Assembly: GCA_020724885.1 (NCBI GenBank)
Contig: DYGD01000001.1
Location: forward strand, 7,018-65,839
Reading direction: 5' to 3'
Length of the DNA stretch: 58,822 bases
DNA from: Candidatus Paceibacter sp.
GTDB taxonomy: Bacteria; Patescibacteriota; Minisyncoccia; Phycocordibacterales; BOKC01
Position numbers and translations under genes: made by a program. Shown here piece after piece: positions 18,741-29,042 of this stretch. Position 1 is the stretch's first letter; every line of letters starts with the position of its first letter. The notes under the pieces were generated by a model. The model saw only the letters and a list, made by a program, of their open reading frames with translations. It was not told where the DNA came from and made no database searches.

Positions 18741-19097
18741 TTAGGGGTTAGGGGTTCCTTGTTCTCGCTCTGCGAGAATAAGGGAAATGCGGCTGGTTCT
18801 CTTGCGAATCGGCATGGTTCGACCCCTGGCTCTAAATCGCCGGCGGTATAAAATTGCGCCTTCATCAACGGTAATTTTCTTAACAAACAAATTGCCAGCA
18901 TCAACTCCCAAACTTTTAGCATTGGCAATCGCAGAGTTCATCAGTTTTTTGACAGGGTCAGAAGCTCTCTTGTTCAAAAAATCCAACACCAGAAGGGCGT
19001 CTGACACGGCTTTGCCGCGCACAGCGCCGGCTACCAAACGGACTTTTCTGGGCGACTGCCGATACATATTCAATTTTGCGGTTATATCTTTCTTCAT
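18741..19097 (-). CDS. rplV: 50S ribosomal protein L22
   Basis: Family sequence. Confidence 0.95.
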   Translation of the reverse strand: MKKDITAKLNMYRQSPRKVRLVAGAVRGKAVSDALLVLDFLNKRASDPVKKLMNSAIANAKSLGVDAGNLFVKKITVDEGAILYRRRFRARGRTMPIRKRTSRISLILAEREQGTPNP

Positions 19098-19119
19098 TTT
19101 TCAATTAAATAATTAGGTA

Positions 19120-19479
19120 TTATTTTCCGGGTGCTTTGTTTGTACCCTCTCCCGCCGCTGACTTGGCTGCTTTGGCCGCCTCAATTTCGGATTCTTTCTT
19201 TTTCTGCTCAAGCTCTTTCTGCATTTTACCGCCATGCCTAATGAATTTTCTGGTTGGCGAAAATTCTCCCAAGCGGTGACCCACCATATCTTCCGAGACC
19301 CTGACTTCAATATGCTCACGACCGTTATGCACCCCAAAAGCAAAACCAACCATTTCCGGCGAGATTTGGCTGTCGCGAGACCAGGTTTTTATCACGCTGA
19401 CCTCATCCGGCTTTTTGCCCGAGATTTTCTTCAATAATCTCGGATCAACATACGGACCTTTTTTTGCGGATCTAGTCAT
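19120..19479 (-). CDS. rpsS: 30S ribosomal protein S19 with Lys/Glu/Ala C-terminal tail
   Basis: [16 protein letters not shown]; start trimmed from ORF track. Confidence 0.95.
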   Translation of the reverse strand: MTRSAKKGPYVDPRLLKKISGKKPDEVSVIKTWSRDSQISPEMVGFAFGVHNGREHIEVRVSEDMVGHRLGEFSPTRKFIRHGGKMQKELEQKKKESEIEAAKAAKSAAGEGTNKAPGK

Positions 19480-19513
19480 AACAAAACAAAAACTCGCTGA
19501 GACGAGTAGCTTA

Positions 19514-19541
19514 ATACTAACAAAAAGCAATTTATTGTCAA
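19514..19541 (-). promoter_or_regulatory. promoter TTGACA-16-TAGTAT restarting the operon at rpsS
   Basis: Boxes read on minus strand between orphan 19596-19946 and rpsS. Confidence 0.65.
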
Positions 19542-19595
19542 TCAGGAATAAAAGAAAGCCCGCCGGGTGTTCGGCGAGCGTGGGGGCTGTTGGGG

Positions 19596-19946
19596 TCAGT
19601 AAGGGTCCATAGTCCTCCAACCCTGCGGAAGAATTACTTGGCTCTGGAAGCCGACGTGTGGATTACCAAACCCAACCTGAAGCTTGCCGATGGTTCCATC
19701 CAGTATCCAATCAAGAGCATCCTCGTGGGTTTTGAATAAAACCGGGATGAAGAAATGACAGCTGCTGTCGGAGTGACACTGGGCCATCAACATAGTGCAG
19801 GTCTCGCGATCCGCCACGGCAAAGCCGTTTGGAAGAAGCTGAACCGCGTAGAGGTTGCTGCGAAGTACCTTCGCCGTGTCGCCATGGTAGTCCACCGTTC
19901 TCGTTACCACATCGCGACTTTCCTTGCCGATCCCTGTTTCAGGCAT
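19596..19946 (-). CDS. orphan hypothetical protein inserted between rplB and rpsS
   Basis: ORF with strong SD AAAAGGAGGG before ATG; GC-rich hairpin near 3' end. Confidence 0.65.
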   Translation of the reverse strand: MPETGIGKESRDVVTRTVDYHGDTAKVLRSNLYAVQLLPNGFAVADRETCTMLMAQCHSDSSCHFFIPVLFKTHEDALDWILDGTIGKLQVGFGNPHVGFQSQVILPQGWRTMDPY

Positions 19947-20048
19947 AGTTTACCCTCCTTTTCATGTTGCGAACCACTAGAACTCTGATTCTCAGACTAA
20001 CATCTTTTAAAAACTACTGCAAATTCTTAACCCTACCGCTAAAATTAA

Positions 20049-20073
20049 AATAACGACTTACGATGTCGTTATT
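20049..20073. repeat. hairpin AATAACGAC-TTACGAT-GTCGTTATT (TTACGAT-loop family)
   Basis: Perfect 9-bp stem. Confidence 0.75.
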
Positions 20074-20141
20074 CATTAAAATATGACTACTATTTTTAGT
20101 TTTTAAAATCTAGAAAAAAGATTTTTTCTAGTGATTAGTCA

Positions 20142-20166
20142 AATAATGGCTTACGATGTCATTATG
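20142..20166. repeat. hairpin AATAATGGC-TTACGAT-GTCATTATG (TTACGAT-loop family)
   Basis: Same loop, near-perfect stem. Confidence 0.7.
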
Positions 20167-20169
20167 TGT

Positions 20170-21015
20170 CTATCCCCGCTTTTTCCCAACTTTTCGTCTG
20201 GAGACAATAAATCTATTTGAATACTTTTTAGGACGCCTGGTTTTTTGGCCCTTGCCGGTCGGTTTGCCCCATTTGCTTTTTGCTCTTCTCGTACCTCGTC
20301 CGCTTCGGCCCTCGCCACCGCCGTAAGGATGGTCAACCGGATTCATAGCGGAACCGCGCACCGTCGGGCGAATTCCGAGCCAGCGATTGCGCCCGGCCTT
20401 GCCGATATTCACCAGACGATTTTCTTCATTGGAAACCGAGCCAACTGAAGCCCAACAATTTTCAGAAACCTTGCGGACTTCGCTTGACGGCATTTTAAGA
20501 CCGACATAGCCGGCGTCCTTGGCCACAATTTCGGCGTAATTTCCGGCGCTTCTGGCCAATCGCGCCCCACCGAAAGGTTTCAGTTCAACATTGTAGACAA
20601 AAGTCCCAACTTCAAGATTTTTAAGCGGTAAGCGATTGCCGGCTTTAATCGGCGCTCGTGCGGAAATCAAAAGACCCTCGCCGACATTAACTTTCTGTGG
20701 CAAAAGAATATATCTTTTTTCACCGTCGGCAAAAACCGCCAGACCGATAAAACCGGTTCTGAACGGATCATATTCCACCGAAACAATTTTGAAGGGAATG
20801 TCTTTTTTATCCAACTTGAAGTCAACCATTCGGTATTTCTTTTTGTGACCACCACCTTTATGGCGAGTGGTAATGCGACCGAACTTATTTCTTCCAGATG
20901 CCTTTTTGCCGCCCTTAGTTAAGGCCTTTTCCGGTCTGACCGCATTTAAAACACCTTTAAAACTAGGTGTTGTCATCTGTCGTCTGCTTGGTGTTGTCGG
21001 TTTAAATTTTTTCAC
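20170..21015 (-). CDS. rplB: 50S ribosomal protein L2
   Basis: Family sequence. Confidence 0.97.
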   Translation of the reverse strand: MKKFKPTTPSRRQMTTPSFKGVLNAVRPEKALTKGGKKASGRNKFGRITTRHKGGGHKKKYRMVDFKLDKKDIPFKIVSVEYDPFRTGFIGLAVFADGEKRYILLPQKVNVGEGLLISARAPIKAGNRLPLKNLEVGTFVYNVELKPFGGARLARSAGNYAEIVAKDAGYVGLKMPSSEVRKVSENCWASVGSVSNEENRLVNIGKAGRNRWLGIRPTVRGSAMNPVDHPYGGGEGRSGRGTRRAKSKWGKPTGKGQKTRRPKKYSNRFIVSRRKVGKKRG

Positions 21016-21044
21016 AATATTTACTATTTTCTATTTGCTATTTT

Positions 21045-21434
21045 TTATACCAGCTCTATCCTGTCGCCCTCTTTTAAATATACATAGGCCTTTTTCACGG
21101 CCGGTTTTCTACCGACTTTACCTCTAATGAAAAGTTTCTTGGCCGGATTCTTAACGATATTTATTTTCCGTGGGACCATCTTATAAATCTGCACAAAAGA
21201 TCTTTTTATCAAGGCCTTTGTTGCGTATGGAGCAACCTCAAAAACATAAACGCCACGCTGCTGCTCATCGGTTGCCTTTTCAGTTATCCGAGGACGGAAA
21301 ATCACATCAACCGAACGCTCAGTAGAAGCGACTGACACTTCTCCAACCGAACCCCTCTCCGGCATTTCTTTAACTTTATCGGATTTAGTTTGTTTGGATA
21401 TGTTTTTGTCTTTTTTTGATTTAAACAGCGCCAT
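21045..21434 (-). CDS. rplW: 50S ribosomal protein L23
   Basis: Family sequence; synteny. Confidence 0.93.
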   Translation of the reverse strand: MALFKSKKDKNISKQTKSDKVKEMPERGSVGEVSVASTERSVDVIFRPRITEKATDEQQRGVYVFEVAPYATKALIKRSFVQIYKMVPRKINIVKNPAKKLFIRGKVGRKPAVKKAYVYLKEGDRIELV

Positions 21435-21449
21435 ATTTGTTTATTAAAA

Positions 21450-22112
21450 CTACACTTGACCAGCCGGGATACTTTTTATTGATTTTTCTGGGTCAGTTAT
21501 GATTAAAAATTTGTATTTAAGCAACAGATCCAAATTGATATTTCTTATCTCGCTGGTCTCCAAATTACCGAAATTCCTGAAACTCTTCTTGATATTCTCA
21601 TCTCGCTCATTGAATGTAATCAAAGATGAATTTTTTTTCTTTGAAACAAGACCCTCCAAGCCGCGAATCTGACTCAAAGAAGCCAAAACTTTTTTGGCCT
21701 CGCTTGCTTTCGGCTCGGCGAAATCAAACGATTCAATAAAAAAAATTTCGCCATCATTGAGTTTCTTGGAAAGAACAACGCGCAAGGCCTTGGCTTTCTC
21801 CTTTTTGTTTATCTTCCGACTGTAATTCTTATCATTTCTCGGCCCGTGCGTCACACCGCCACCAACCCAAATCGGACTCCTTATTGACCCGTGTCTGGCT
21901 CGACCAGTACCCTTCTGTCGCCAAGGTTTTTTGCCACCGCCACGAACTTCGCCACGAGTTTTAGTATGAGCCGTACCAGCTCTTTTATTGGAAGCAAAAA
22001 TCATAGACGCCCTGTGGACCAAGTCGTCATTCCAAGGGACACCGAAAACACTTTCCGGCAACTTTATCTTGCCTGTCTCTTTGCCGTCCTTGTTGTAAAT
22101 TACAGCTTCCAT
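21450..22112 (-). CDS. rplD: 50S ribosomal protein L4
   Basis: Family sequence; synteny. Confidence 0.95.
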   Translation of the reverse strand: MEAVIYNKDGKETGKIKLPESVFGVPWNDDLVHRASMIFASNKRAGTAHTKTRGEVRGGGKKPWRQKGTGRARHGSIRSPIWVGGGVTHGPRNDKNYSRKINKKEKAKALRVVLSKKLNDGEIFFIESFDFAEPKASEAKKVLASLSQIRGLEGLVSKKKNSSLITFNERDENIKKSFRNFGNLETSEIRNINLDLLLKYKFLIITDPEKSIKSIPAGQV

Positions 22113-22117
22113 AAAAT

Positions 22118-22741
22118 CTACATTGAGACAACTTCAACAACCGTACCGCGCCTGCCGGGGACAGCGCCAGATATCAACAGACGCCCCTCCTCCTTATCAA
22201 GACCGACGACTTTAAGGTTCTTGACAGTTATTTTCTCACCACCCATTCGGCCAGCCATCCTTATTCCCTTGGCAACCCGACCGCCGGCTCGACCACCACC
22301 ACCAATAGAACCCGGTTCTCTTTCAGAATGTTTCTGTCCGTGACTTCTAGGACCACCGGCAAATCCATGCCTCTTAACCACCCCTTGAAAACCTTTTGAC
22401 TTTGAAAGAGCCGAGACCCGGACACTGTCGTTTTCAGAGAATATAGAAAGATCAATCTTATCACCAACCTTAAATGCAGACAATTTTTCGGCCGGTAAAC
22501 GAAACTCTTTAAAATAACGGAAACTACCGATACTCTTAAGATGCCCTTTTTGTGGCTTCTTTACTTTTGAATCCTTTATTCCCTGAAAGGCCACTTGCAA
22601 CGCCGAATATCCGTCAGTTTCTTGATTTTTGACTTGGGCTATCGCTTGTGGATAGACCATCACCAAAGTCGCCGGAATCGCTTTCCCATCTTTATCAAAT
22701 ATTTGAGTCATTCCGACTTTTTTTCCGATGATAAACTTCAT
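22118..22741 (-). CDS. rplC: 50S ribosomal protein L3
   Basis: HGFAGGPRSHGQKHSEREPGSIG. Confidence 0.96.
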   Translation of the reverse strand: MKFIIGKKVGMTQIFDKDGKAIPATLVMVYPQAIAQVKNQETDGYSALQVAFQGIKDSKVKKPQKGHLKSIGSFRYFKEFRLPAEKLSAFKVGDKIDLSIFSENDSVRVSALSKSKGFQGVVKRHGFAGGPRSHGQKHSEREPGSIGGGGRAGGRVAKGIRMAGRMGGEKITVKNLKVVGLDKEEGRLLISGAVPGRRGTVVEVVSM

Positions 22742-22805
22742 AATATCTCGGCACTAATTTACTAACGCCCGCCTTTGGCGGGTGCGTTCGTGGATTGGTG
22801 TCGGG

Positions 22806-23165
22806 TTAGATAATTTTCACATCTATCTCAACTCCGGAGGGCAAGCTGAGATTGGTAAGCGATTCAATAATTTTTGGATCGGGGTTGACTATATCAATCA
22901 TCCTCTTGTGAATCCTCATCTCAAACTGCTCTCTGGAGTTCTTGTAAACAAAAGAGGCGCGATTGACTGTATATTTTTTAATTTCTGTTGGCAAGGGTAC
23001 CGGTCCCACCACCTCCGCATCAAACCTCAAAGCTGTATCAATTATCTGTTTGACAGAAAGATCAAGAACTTTATGTTCGTAAGCTCTGACACGAATTCTC
23101 AACCTTGAAATACTGGCCGTTTCGGCCTTCTTGCCTGCCTTTTGTTTTTTTTCTTTGGTGGGCAT
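22806..23165 (-). CDS. rpsJ: 30S ribosomal protein S10
   Basis: Family sequence. Confidence 0.95.
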   Translation of the reverse strand: MPTKEKKQKAGKKAETASISRLRIRVRAYEHKVLDLSVKQIIDTALRFDAEVVGPVPLPTEIKKYTVNRASFVYKNSREQFEMRIHKRMIDIVNPDPKIIESLTNLSLPSGVEIDVKII

Positions 23166-23229
23166 AACTCAATCAACAACCCATACAACGCTAAGTGAGT
23201 GTTGTGTGGGCTGAAGAATTTTTATAAAC

Positions 23230-24420
23230 TTATGCGATAACCTTGGTCACCACTCCGGCGCCGACAGTTTTACCTCCTTCGCGAATGGCAAATCTCTGTT
23301 GTTCTTCCAGGGCGACCGGAGCAACCAGCTTGACTTTCAATTTAACCGTATCCCCGGGCATTACCATTTCTGTCCCTTCCGGCAAAGTCGCTTCGCCAGT
23401 CACATCAGTTGTTCGCATATAGAATTGTGGTTTGTAGCCAGTGAAAAACGGGGTGTGGCGACCGCCTTCCTCTTTCTTCAAGATATAAACTTCGGTTTCA
23501 AATTCAGTATGAGGGGTTATTGACCCAGTTTTAGCCAAAACTTGACCTCTGTGAACATCCTCTTTTTTAAGCCCGCGAAGCAAGATTCCGGCATTATCGC
23601 CAGCCATACCTTCCGACAGAGATTTGTTGAACATTTCAATACCGGTGACAACTGTTTTTTGGGTGTCTTTCAGACCAACAATTTCTATCTCCTCTCCAAC
23701 CTTCAGCTTACCTCTCTCAATCCTTCCGGTGACAACGGTGCCTCGGCCCTCAATTGAAAAGATATCTTCAACTGGCATCAAAAACGGCTTGTCAATCTCA
23801 CGCTCCGGCATCGGAATATATTCATCCAATGCATTAGCCAAATCAAGAACCTTTTTTGACCATTCATCATCATTATCCTTGGCTTCCAAGGCCTTGAGAG
23901 CGGAACCACGGATAATCGGCGCATTTGCTCCGTCAAATTCGTATTTGTTCAACAGTTCCCGGACTTCTTCTTCAACCAAATCAATCAATTCGGCATCAGG
24001 CACAGCGTCGCACTTATTCAAGAAGACGATGATTTTTGGCACGCCAACCTGCTTTGCCAAGAGAATATGCTCTCTGGTTTGCGGCATAACACCATCAGTC
24101 GCGGCGACAACCAAAACCGCGCCATCCATCTGTGCCGCGCCGGTAATCATGTTTTTAATGTAATCGGCATGTCCCGGAGCATCAATGTGGGCATAATGCC
24201 TTTTGTCGGTCTCGTATTCGTTGTGAGAAAGAGCAATAGTAATGCCTCGGGCCTTTTCTTCCGGCGCCGAGTCAATTTGGTCAACTCCTTTCAACTTAAC
24301 ATTTTTGCCGGCGCGATTTAAGACATTTAGAATCGCGGCGGTTAAAGTGGTCTTGCCGTGATCAACGTGGCCAATGGTGCCGACATTGACGTGTGGCTTG
24401 GAACGATCAAATTCAGTCAT
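23230..24420 (-). CDS. tuf: elongation factor Tu
   Basis: [14 protein letters not shown]; full length. Confidence 0.98.
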   Translation of the reverse strand: MTEFDRSKPHVNVGTIGHVDHGKTTLTAAILNVLNRAGKNVKLKGVDQIDSAPEEKARGITIALSHNEYETDKRHYAHIDAPGHADYIKNMITGAAQMDGAVLVVAATDGVMPQTREHILLAKQVGVPKIIVFLNKCDAVPDAELIDLVEEEVRELLNKYEFDGANAPIIRGSALKALEAKDNDDEWSKKVLDLANALDEYIPMPEREIDKPFLMPVEDIFSIEGRGTVVTGRIERGKLKVGEEIEIVGLKDTQKTVVTGIEMFNKSLSEGMAGDNAGILLRGLKKEDVHRGQVLAKTGSITPHTEFETEVYILKKEEGGRHTPFFTGYKPQFYMRTTDVTGEATLPEGTEMVMPGDTVKLKVKLVAPVALEEQQRFAIREGGKTVGAGVVTKVIA

Positions 24421-24502
24421 ATTTTTATTTAAAACTAATTATTAATTATTTGGATGTTGTTTAAAAAAACAACAAAGACCATTACACTTTTGTGTAGACA
24501 CT

Positions 24503-24543
24503 ATCCTAACAGAAAATCTTATGGCGTCAAGCGTTTTCTGTTA
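24503..24543 (-). promoter_or_regulatory. tuf promoter TTGACG-16-TAGGAT overlapped by 10-bp inverted repeat TAACAGAAAA...TTTTCTGTTA
   Basis: Boxes and inverted repeat read directly. Confidence 0.65.
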
Positions 24544-24562
24544 ACTGCCTGTTGATTAAAAA

Positions 24563-24590
24563 CTGCCCCGTCCGCAAGCGGACGGGGCAG
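24563..24590 (-). terminator. intrinsic terminator CTGCCCCGTCCGC-tt-GCGGACGGGGCAG-TTTTT
   Basis: 13-bp stem, T tract on minus strand. Confidence 0.85.
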
Positions 24591-24635
24591 AGAAGGTCAG
24601 GGTGCTTGAATCTGGTACACCCAGATTCCTGGAAA

Positions 24636-25154
24636 CTAAGCGCGGAGGAACAGCCGGCAACCGGCTCTCCAAACACATTCATGTAGGTCAGACTCAGCGC
24701 CCCAGCCCCAGCCATAACCGGAGTACACACCAATCAGTCTGACACACACGACCGCAAGCGCAAGAGGGTCATCTTCAGTCAGAACTAAGAAGAGAACATG
24801 CTTAATGTTGAGGAGGAAGTGGCCAGTCACCCCATCCCACGAATCGTTCAACACATAATTCCACTGATCCACCGCGTGGCGGATCTGACTGGGGGTAAAG
24901 ATGTGTTTCTCGCGAACAACCTCCTCACCTCCGGCTGCTTCCACTATCTCGTCAATCGTCATGTCATGATCCAGAGTGTACCCCTGGAATCTCATTGCCG
25001 GGGTTTCTCCATCACGCATCCGAACGGGAAGAAGATCCCGTTGATGGAAGGGTGAACTGGGATCTACGCTCGCCGTAAGGAAAGCATCAGCCCTCGACGA
25101 GAGAGCCGGAATCTCCAGAACAAAGTCCTTGGCAACGGAGAGTGTCCCTGTCAT
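24636..25154 (-). CDS. orphan hypothetical protein inserted between fusA and tuf
   Basis: ORF with SD AGGAG, own promoter (25330-25357) and terminator. Confidence 0.6.
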   Translation of the reverse strand: MTGTLSVAKDFVLEIPALSSRADAFLTASVDPSSPFHQRDLLPVRMRDGETPAMRFQGYTLDHDMTIDEIVEAAGGEEVVREKHIFTPSQIRHAVDQWNYVLNDSWDGVTGHFLLNIKHVLFLVLTEDDPLALAVVCVRLIGVYSGYGWGWGAESDLHECVWRAGCRLFLRA

Positions 25155-25329
25155 TTTTTTCTCCTATTCTTTTATTCTTTTTGTTATGCTTCACCTCTCA
25201 CCCTTGACAACGCGCCGCAGGCCACAGGCAAAGCATTTTAGATACAGCCCATAAGGGGCTAAATTTGGCAAAAACCACTTTTGGGCTGTATCCAAGAACT
25301 TCCACGCTTCAAAGAGCAAAACTGCCTCT

Positions 25330-25357
25330 AGTATACACTAAAGCAGTGTTTTGACAA
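25330..25357 (-). promoter_or_regulatory. promoter TTGTCA-16-TATACT upstream of orphan gene
   Basis: Boxes read on minus strand. Confidence 0.6.
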
Positions 25358-25391
25358 GTTCGAAAAACCCCCTATTGGCTAGCGGCCAAAA

Positions 25392-27527
25392 TTATTTCCT
25401 CGCCTCAATAATTTCCTGCGCAACATTGGGCGGAACAATGGCGTAATGGTCAAATTCCATCATCGCCGTGCCACGACCTTCGGTCATGGAACGCAAGGAG
25501 GTGACGTAACCAAACATTTCCGAGAGCGGGACTTTGGCGACGATTGATTTCAGTTCGCCTTTATCTTCCATTGATTCAATCACACCCCTTTTTGAATTCA
25601 AACTGCCGGTAATATCACCCATAAACTTTTCCGGCACTACCACTTCAACTTTCATCACCGGTTCAAGCAAAACCGGCTTGGCGCGTTTGGCTGCTTCTTG
25701 AAAGGCCTGCGAAGCGGCGATTTTATAGGCAATTTCTGAAGAGTCAACATCGTGGTAAGAGCCGAAAGTCAGTTCGCAAGAGATGTCGGTCATCTTGTAA
25801 CCGGCAACAACCCCTCTTTCCATCGCCTCTTTGACACCCTTTTCAACTGCCGGAATGAATTCCTGCGGAATGACACCGCCCTTGATAGAATCAATAAATT
25901 CAAAGCCCTCATCTCGTTTAATATTTTTCGGCAGTTTTTCCGGCGCCGGCCCGAGTGGCTTGACATTGATTTTAACATGGCCGTATTGTCCGCGGCCGCC
26001 GGTCTGTTTGATGTATTTATTTTCAACTTCAGCAGTGCCGGTAATGGTTTCCTTATAAGCAACCTGCGGCTTGCCGACATTGGTCAGAACACCAAACTCC
26101 CTTTTCATTCGGTCTACCAAAATTTCAAGATGAAGCTCGCCCATACCCATAATGACCGTCTCACCGGTTTCCGGATCACTCTTGACTCTGAAAGTCGGGT
26201 CTTCATCAGACAACCTCTTTAATGCAATGCCCATCTTCTCCTGATCAGCTTTGGTCTTTGGCTCAACTCGAAGCGAAATAACCGGCTCCGGAAATTCTAT
26301 TTTTTCTAAAATAATCGGCTCGCTTTCATCACAAAGTGTGTCGCCGGTCTTGGCATTTTTCAAGCCAACTGCCGCTGCGATTTCTCCGGCATAGACGGTT
26401 TTAACTTCCTCTCTTTCATTGGCGTGCATTCGCAAAATCCGACCGAGCCGTTCGCGTTCGCCGGTAGTGGCATTATAAACATAAGAGCCGGCAGAAATTA
26501 TGCCCGAATAGACCCGAAAATAGGTTAATTGGCCAACATAGGGGTCGGTCTGTAATTTAAAAGCCAAAGCGGCAAAGGGTTCCTCATCGCTTGAATGTCT
26601 TTCAATCGATTCTTCGGTCTTGGGATCAATGCCTTTGATCGGTGGGACATCTGTCGGAGACGGCAAGTAGTCAACGACCGCATCCAAAACCAACTGTACC
26701 CCTTTATTCTTCAAAGCCGAACCAGTGAAAACCGGTACAATTTTATTTTCAATAACCGCCTTGCGCAAAATCCTTTTAAGATCAGCGAATGGAATCTCTT
26801 GGCCTTCAAGGTATCTACCCATCATCTCTTCATCGTTTTCAACAATTTTTTCAACCAGTTCGGAGTGGTATTTCCGGGCAAGCTCTTTATGGCTGTCAGG
26901 AATTTCAGCTTCGCGGACAGAATTGCCCATTTCTCCATCAAAGTAATAGGTCTTCATCTTGAGAACATCAATAATCGCCTCAAAGGCGCTTTCTTCGCCA
27001 ATCGGGATCTGCATTCTAACGGCGTTTTTAGTCAAACGTTTCAAAATTGATTGAAATGATTTTTCAAAACTGCCACCCATCCGGTCCAATTTGTTAATAA
27101 AACAAATTCTTGGAACTCTATACTTGTCGGCTTGTCGCCAGACGGTCTCGGATTGTGGCTCTACTCCAGCAACTCCGTCAAACACAACAACTCCACCGTC
27201 TAAGACCTTGAGCGACCGCTCTACTTCCACAGTAAAATCCACGTGTCCCGGGGTATCAATAATATTGAAACGGTGTTTCTTGCTCTGGTCTGTTTTATCT
27301 TCATAAGTCGGAACCCAAAAGCAGGTGGTCGCCGCCGAAGTGATGGTAATACCCCTTTCTTTTTCCTGCTCCATCCAATCCATAATGGCCTGACCTTCGT
27401 GAACCTCTCCGATTTTATGGGAAACTCCGGTATAAAAAAGCACCCTCTCGGAAGTAGTGGTCTTGCCAGCGTCTATGTGGGCGATAATGCCGAAATTTCT
27501 TACTTTTTCTAGTGGATAATCTCGCAT
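25392..27527 (-). CDS. fusA: elongation factor G
   Basis: Full-length EF-G. Confidence 0.98.
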   Translation of the reverse strand: MRDYPLEKVRNFGIIAHIDAGKTTTSERVLFYTGVSHKIGEVHEGQAIMDWMEQEKERGITITSAATTCFWVPTYEDKTDQSKKHRFNIIDTPGHVDFTVEVERSLKVLDGGVVVFDGVAGVEPQSETVWRQADKYRVPRICFINKLDRMGGSFEKSFQSILKRLTKNAVRMQIPIGEESAFEAIIDVLKMKTYYFDGEMGNSVREAEIPDSHKELARKYHSELVEKIVENDEEMMGRYLEGQEIPFADLKRILRKAVIENKIVPVFTGSALKNKGVQLVLDAVVDYLPSPTDVPPIKGIDPKTEESIERHSSDEEPFAALAFKLQTDPYVGQLTYFRVYSGIISAGSYVYNATTGERERLGRILRMHANEREEVKTVYAGEIAAAVGLKNAKTGDTLCDESEPIILEKIEFPEPVISLRVEPKTKADQEKMGIALKRLSDEDPTFRVKSDPETGETVIMGMGELHLEILVDRMKREFGVLTNVGKPQVAYKETITGTAEVENKYIKQTGGRGQYGHVKINVKPLGPAPEKLPKNIKRDEGFEFIDSIKGGVIPQEFIPAVEKGVKEAMERGVVAGYKMTDISCELTFGSYHDVDSSEIAYKIAASQAFQEAAKRAKPVLLEPVMKVEVVVPEKFMGDITGSLNSKRGVIESMEDKGELKSIVAKVPLSEMFGYVTSLRSMTEGRGTAMMEFDHYAIVPPNVAQEIIEARK

Positions 27528-27534
27528 AAAAACT

Positions 27535-27563
27535 AATTACAAATCTAATATAAATATACAAAT
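27535..27563. repeat. left terminal inverted repeat of GxxExxY element
   Basis: AATTACAAATCTAATATAAATATACAAAT; 25/29 complementary to 27953-27981. Confidence 0.85.
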
Positions 27564-27564
27564 T

Positions 27565-27954
27565 TCAACCTCTGATATTTAAAATTCTCTTGAATTTCAC
27601 CTCATCCGTCCCAAACTGTGCAATTATTCCTAGTTTTAGATTCTTGGCTTTTAAGTAACTTAGAATTTGGTCTATATTTCTTTTGCTAACTCTATTTCCT
27701 TTTTTTAATTCAAGAACAATTTTATCTTCTATCAATAAATCTAAATAATACTTTCCTATAACCTTATTCCTAAACTTCACTGGAAAGTAGACCTGTCTGT
27801 TATGTTTTATTCCATTTTCCGTTAATAAGCTTGAAACGGCTTCTTCATAAACTTTCTCCTTGTGTCCAGGACCAATCGTGTTATAAACTTCAAACAGAAA
27901 CCCAACTATTTTATAGCTCAATTCTGGATAGACCAGTTCTGAATCTTTCTTCAT
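27565..27954 (-). CDS. GxxExxY family protein
   Basis: FEVYNTIGPGHKEKVYEEA...YYLDLLIEDKIVLELK. Confidence 0.92.
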   Translation of the reverse strand: MKKDSELVYPELSYKIVGFLFEVYNTIGPGHKEKVYEEAVSSLLTENGIKHNRQVYFPVKFRNKVIGKYYLDLLIEDKIVLELKKGNRVSKRNIDQILSYLKAKNLKLGIIAQFGTDEVKFKRILNIRG

Positions 27955-27981
27955 TTGTATATATGTATCGGATTTGTAATT
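27953..27981. repeat. right terminal inverted repeat of GxxExxY element
   Basis: ATTTGTATATATGTATCGGATTTGTAATT. Confidence 0.85.
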
Positions 27982-27990
27982 GGCTCTTCA

Positions 27991-28461
27991 TTACCATGCG
28001 AAGTGAGCAAAGGCCTTATTGGCCTCCGCCATCTTATGGGTATTTTCCCTCTTTTTTACCGCCTCGCCTTCGTTTTTGCTTGCAGAAATTATTTCATCGG
28101 ACAATCTTTCTTTCATTGGCTTACCTTTTTTATTTCTGGCTGCCTCTACAATCCATTTCATGGAAAGCGCTTGACGTCTCTCGGCCCTGACTTCTCTAGG
28201 AATTTGATAATTGGCGCCACCGATCCGACGAGACCTGACTTCCATTGAGGGCGCGGTATTTTTCAGCGCGGTCTCAAATATTTCCAAAGGATCTTCTGTT
28301 TTGGTTTTTTGGGAAAGTAAAACAAGGGTGTCGTAAACAACCTTTCTGGCAACCTCTTTCTTGCCGTCTTCCATCACATAGTTAATAAACTTCTCAACTT
28401 TCGGCGAGTCATACTTGAAATCCGGCTTTAATTTTCTTTTGTTTTTTATTTTTCTACGCAT
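27991..28461 (-). CDS. rpsG: 30S ribosomal protein S7
   Basis: Family sequence. Confidence 0.97.
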   Translation of the reverse strand: MRRKIKNKRKLKPDFKYDSPKVEKFINYVMEDGKKEVARKVVYDTLVLLSQKTKTEDPLEIFETALKNTAPSMEVRSRRIGGANYQIPREVRAERRQALSMKWIVEAARNKKGKPMKERLSDEIISASKNEGEAVKKRENTHKMAEANKAFAHFAW

Positions 28462-28574
28462 GATTTAACTTACAACCTATACCACCTCTACTACCTATAC
28501 AACCAATACCAACTACCGGTTGAATTGTGTGGATGTCGGTTTAATTGCTGTTTTTGTTGTAAAGGTTGTCAGTG

Positions 28575-28988
28575 TTAAGAGGCCTTCGGCCTCTTCGCCC
28601 CATACAAACTTCGTCCGCGTTTCCTACCCTCAACTCCGGTTGCATCCAAAACACCACGAACGATAGTATATCTTAACCCGACATCTTTTACCCTACCACC
28701 TCTCAAAACAACAACAGAATGTTCCTGGAGGGCGTGTCCGATTCCTGGAATATAAGCCGTCACCTCCATACCGTTGGTCAAACGAACCCTGGCTATTTTT
28801 CTAATAGCAGAATTTGGTTTTTTCGGGGTCTTGGTTGTCACCTTCACGCAAACCCCTCTTTTGAAGGGCGAAGGATAGTAGGCCGGCTTATTCTTAAGAA
28901 CATTAAATCCCTTGGCTAAAGCAACGGCTTTTGATTTTTTGACAATCTTTTTTCTTTTTCTCTTTACTAGCTGATTTATCGTTGGCAT
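28575..28988 (-). CDS. rpsL: 30S ribosomal protein S12
   Basis: [20 protein letters not shown]. Confidence 0.97.
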   Translation of the reverse strand: MPTINQLVKRKRKKIVKKSKAVALAKGFNVLKNKPAYYPSPFKRGVCVKVTTKTPKKPNSAIRKIARVRLTNGMEVTAYIPGIGHALQEHSVVVLRGGRVKDVGLRYTIVRGVLDATGVEGRKRGRSLYGAKRPKAS

Positions 28989-29042
28989 AAATTAAAAACG
29001 CATGAAAAGCGTCCTTGAATGCTATCAGAGACAGTAATATTG

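Noticed and set aside
28468-28520. ACAACCTATACCACCTCTACTACC-rich rpsL-rpsG spacer as a regulatory array
   Set aside because: Looks like low-complexity microsatellite shared loosely with 23176-23215 and 48149-48185; no clear structure beyond short repeats.
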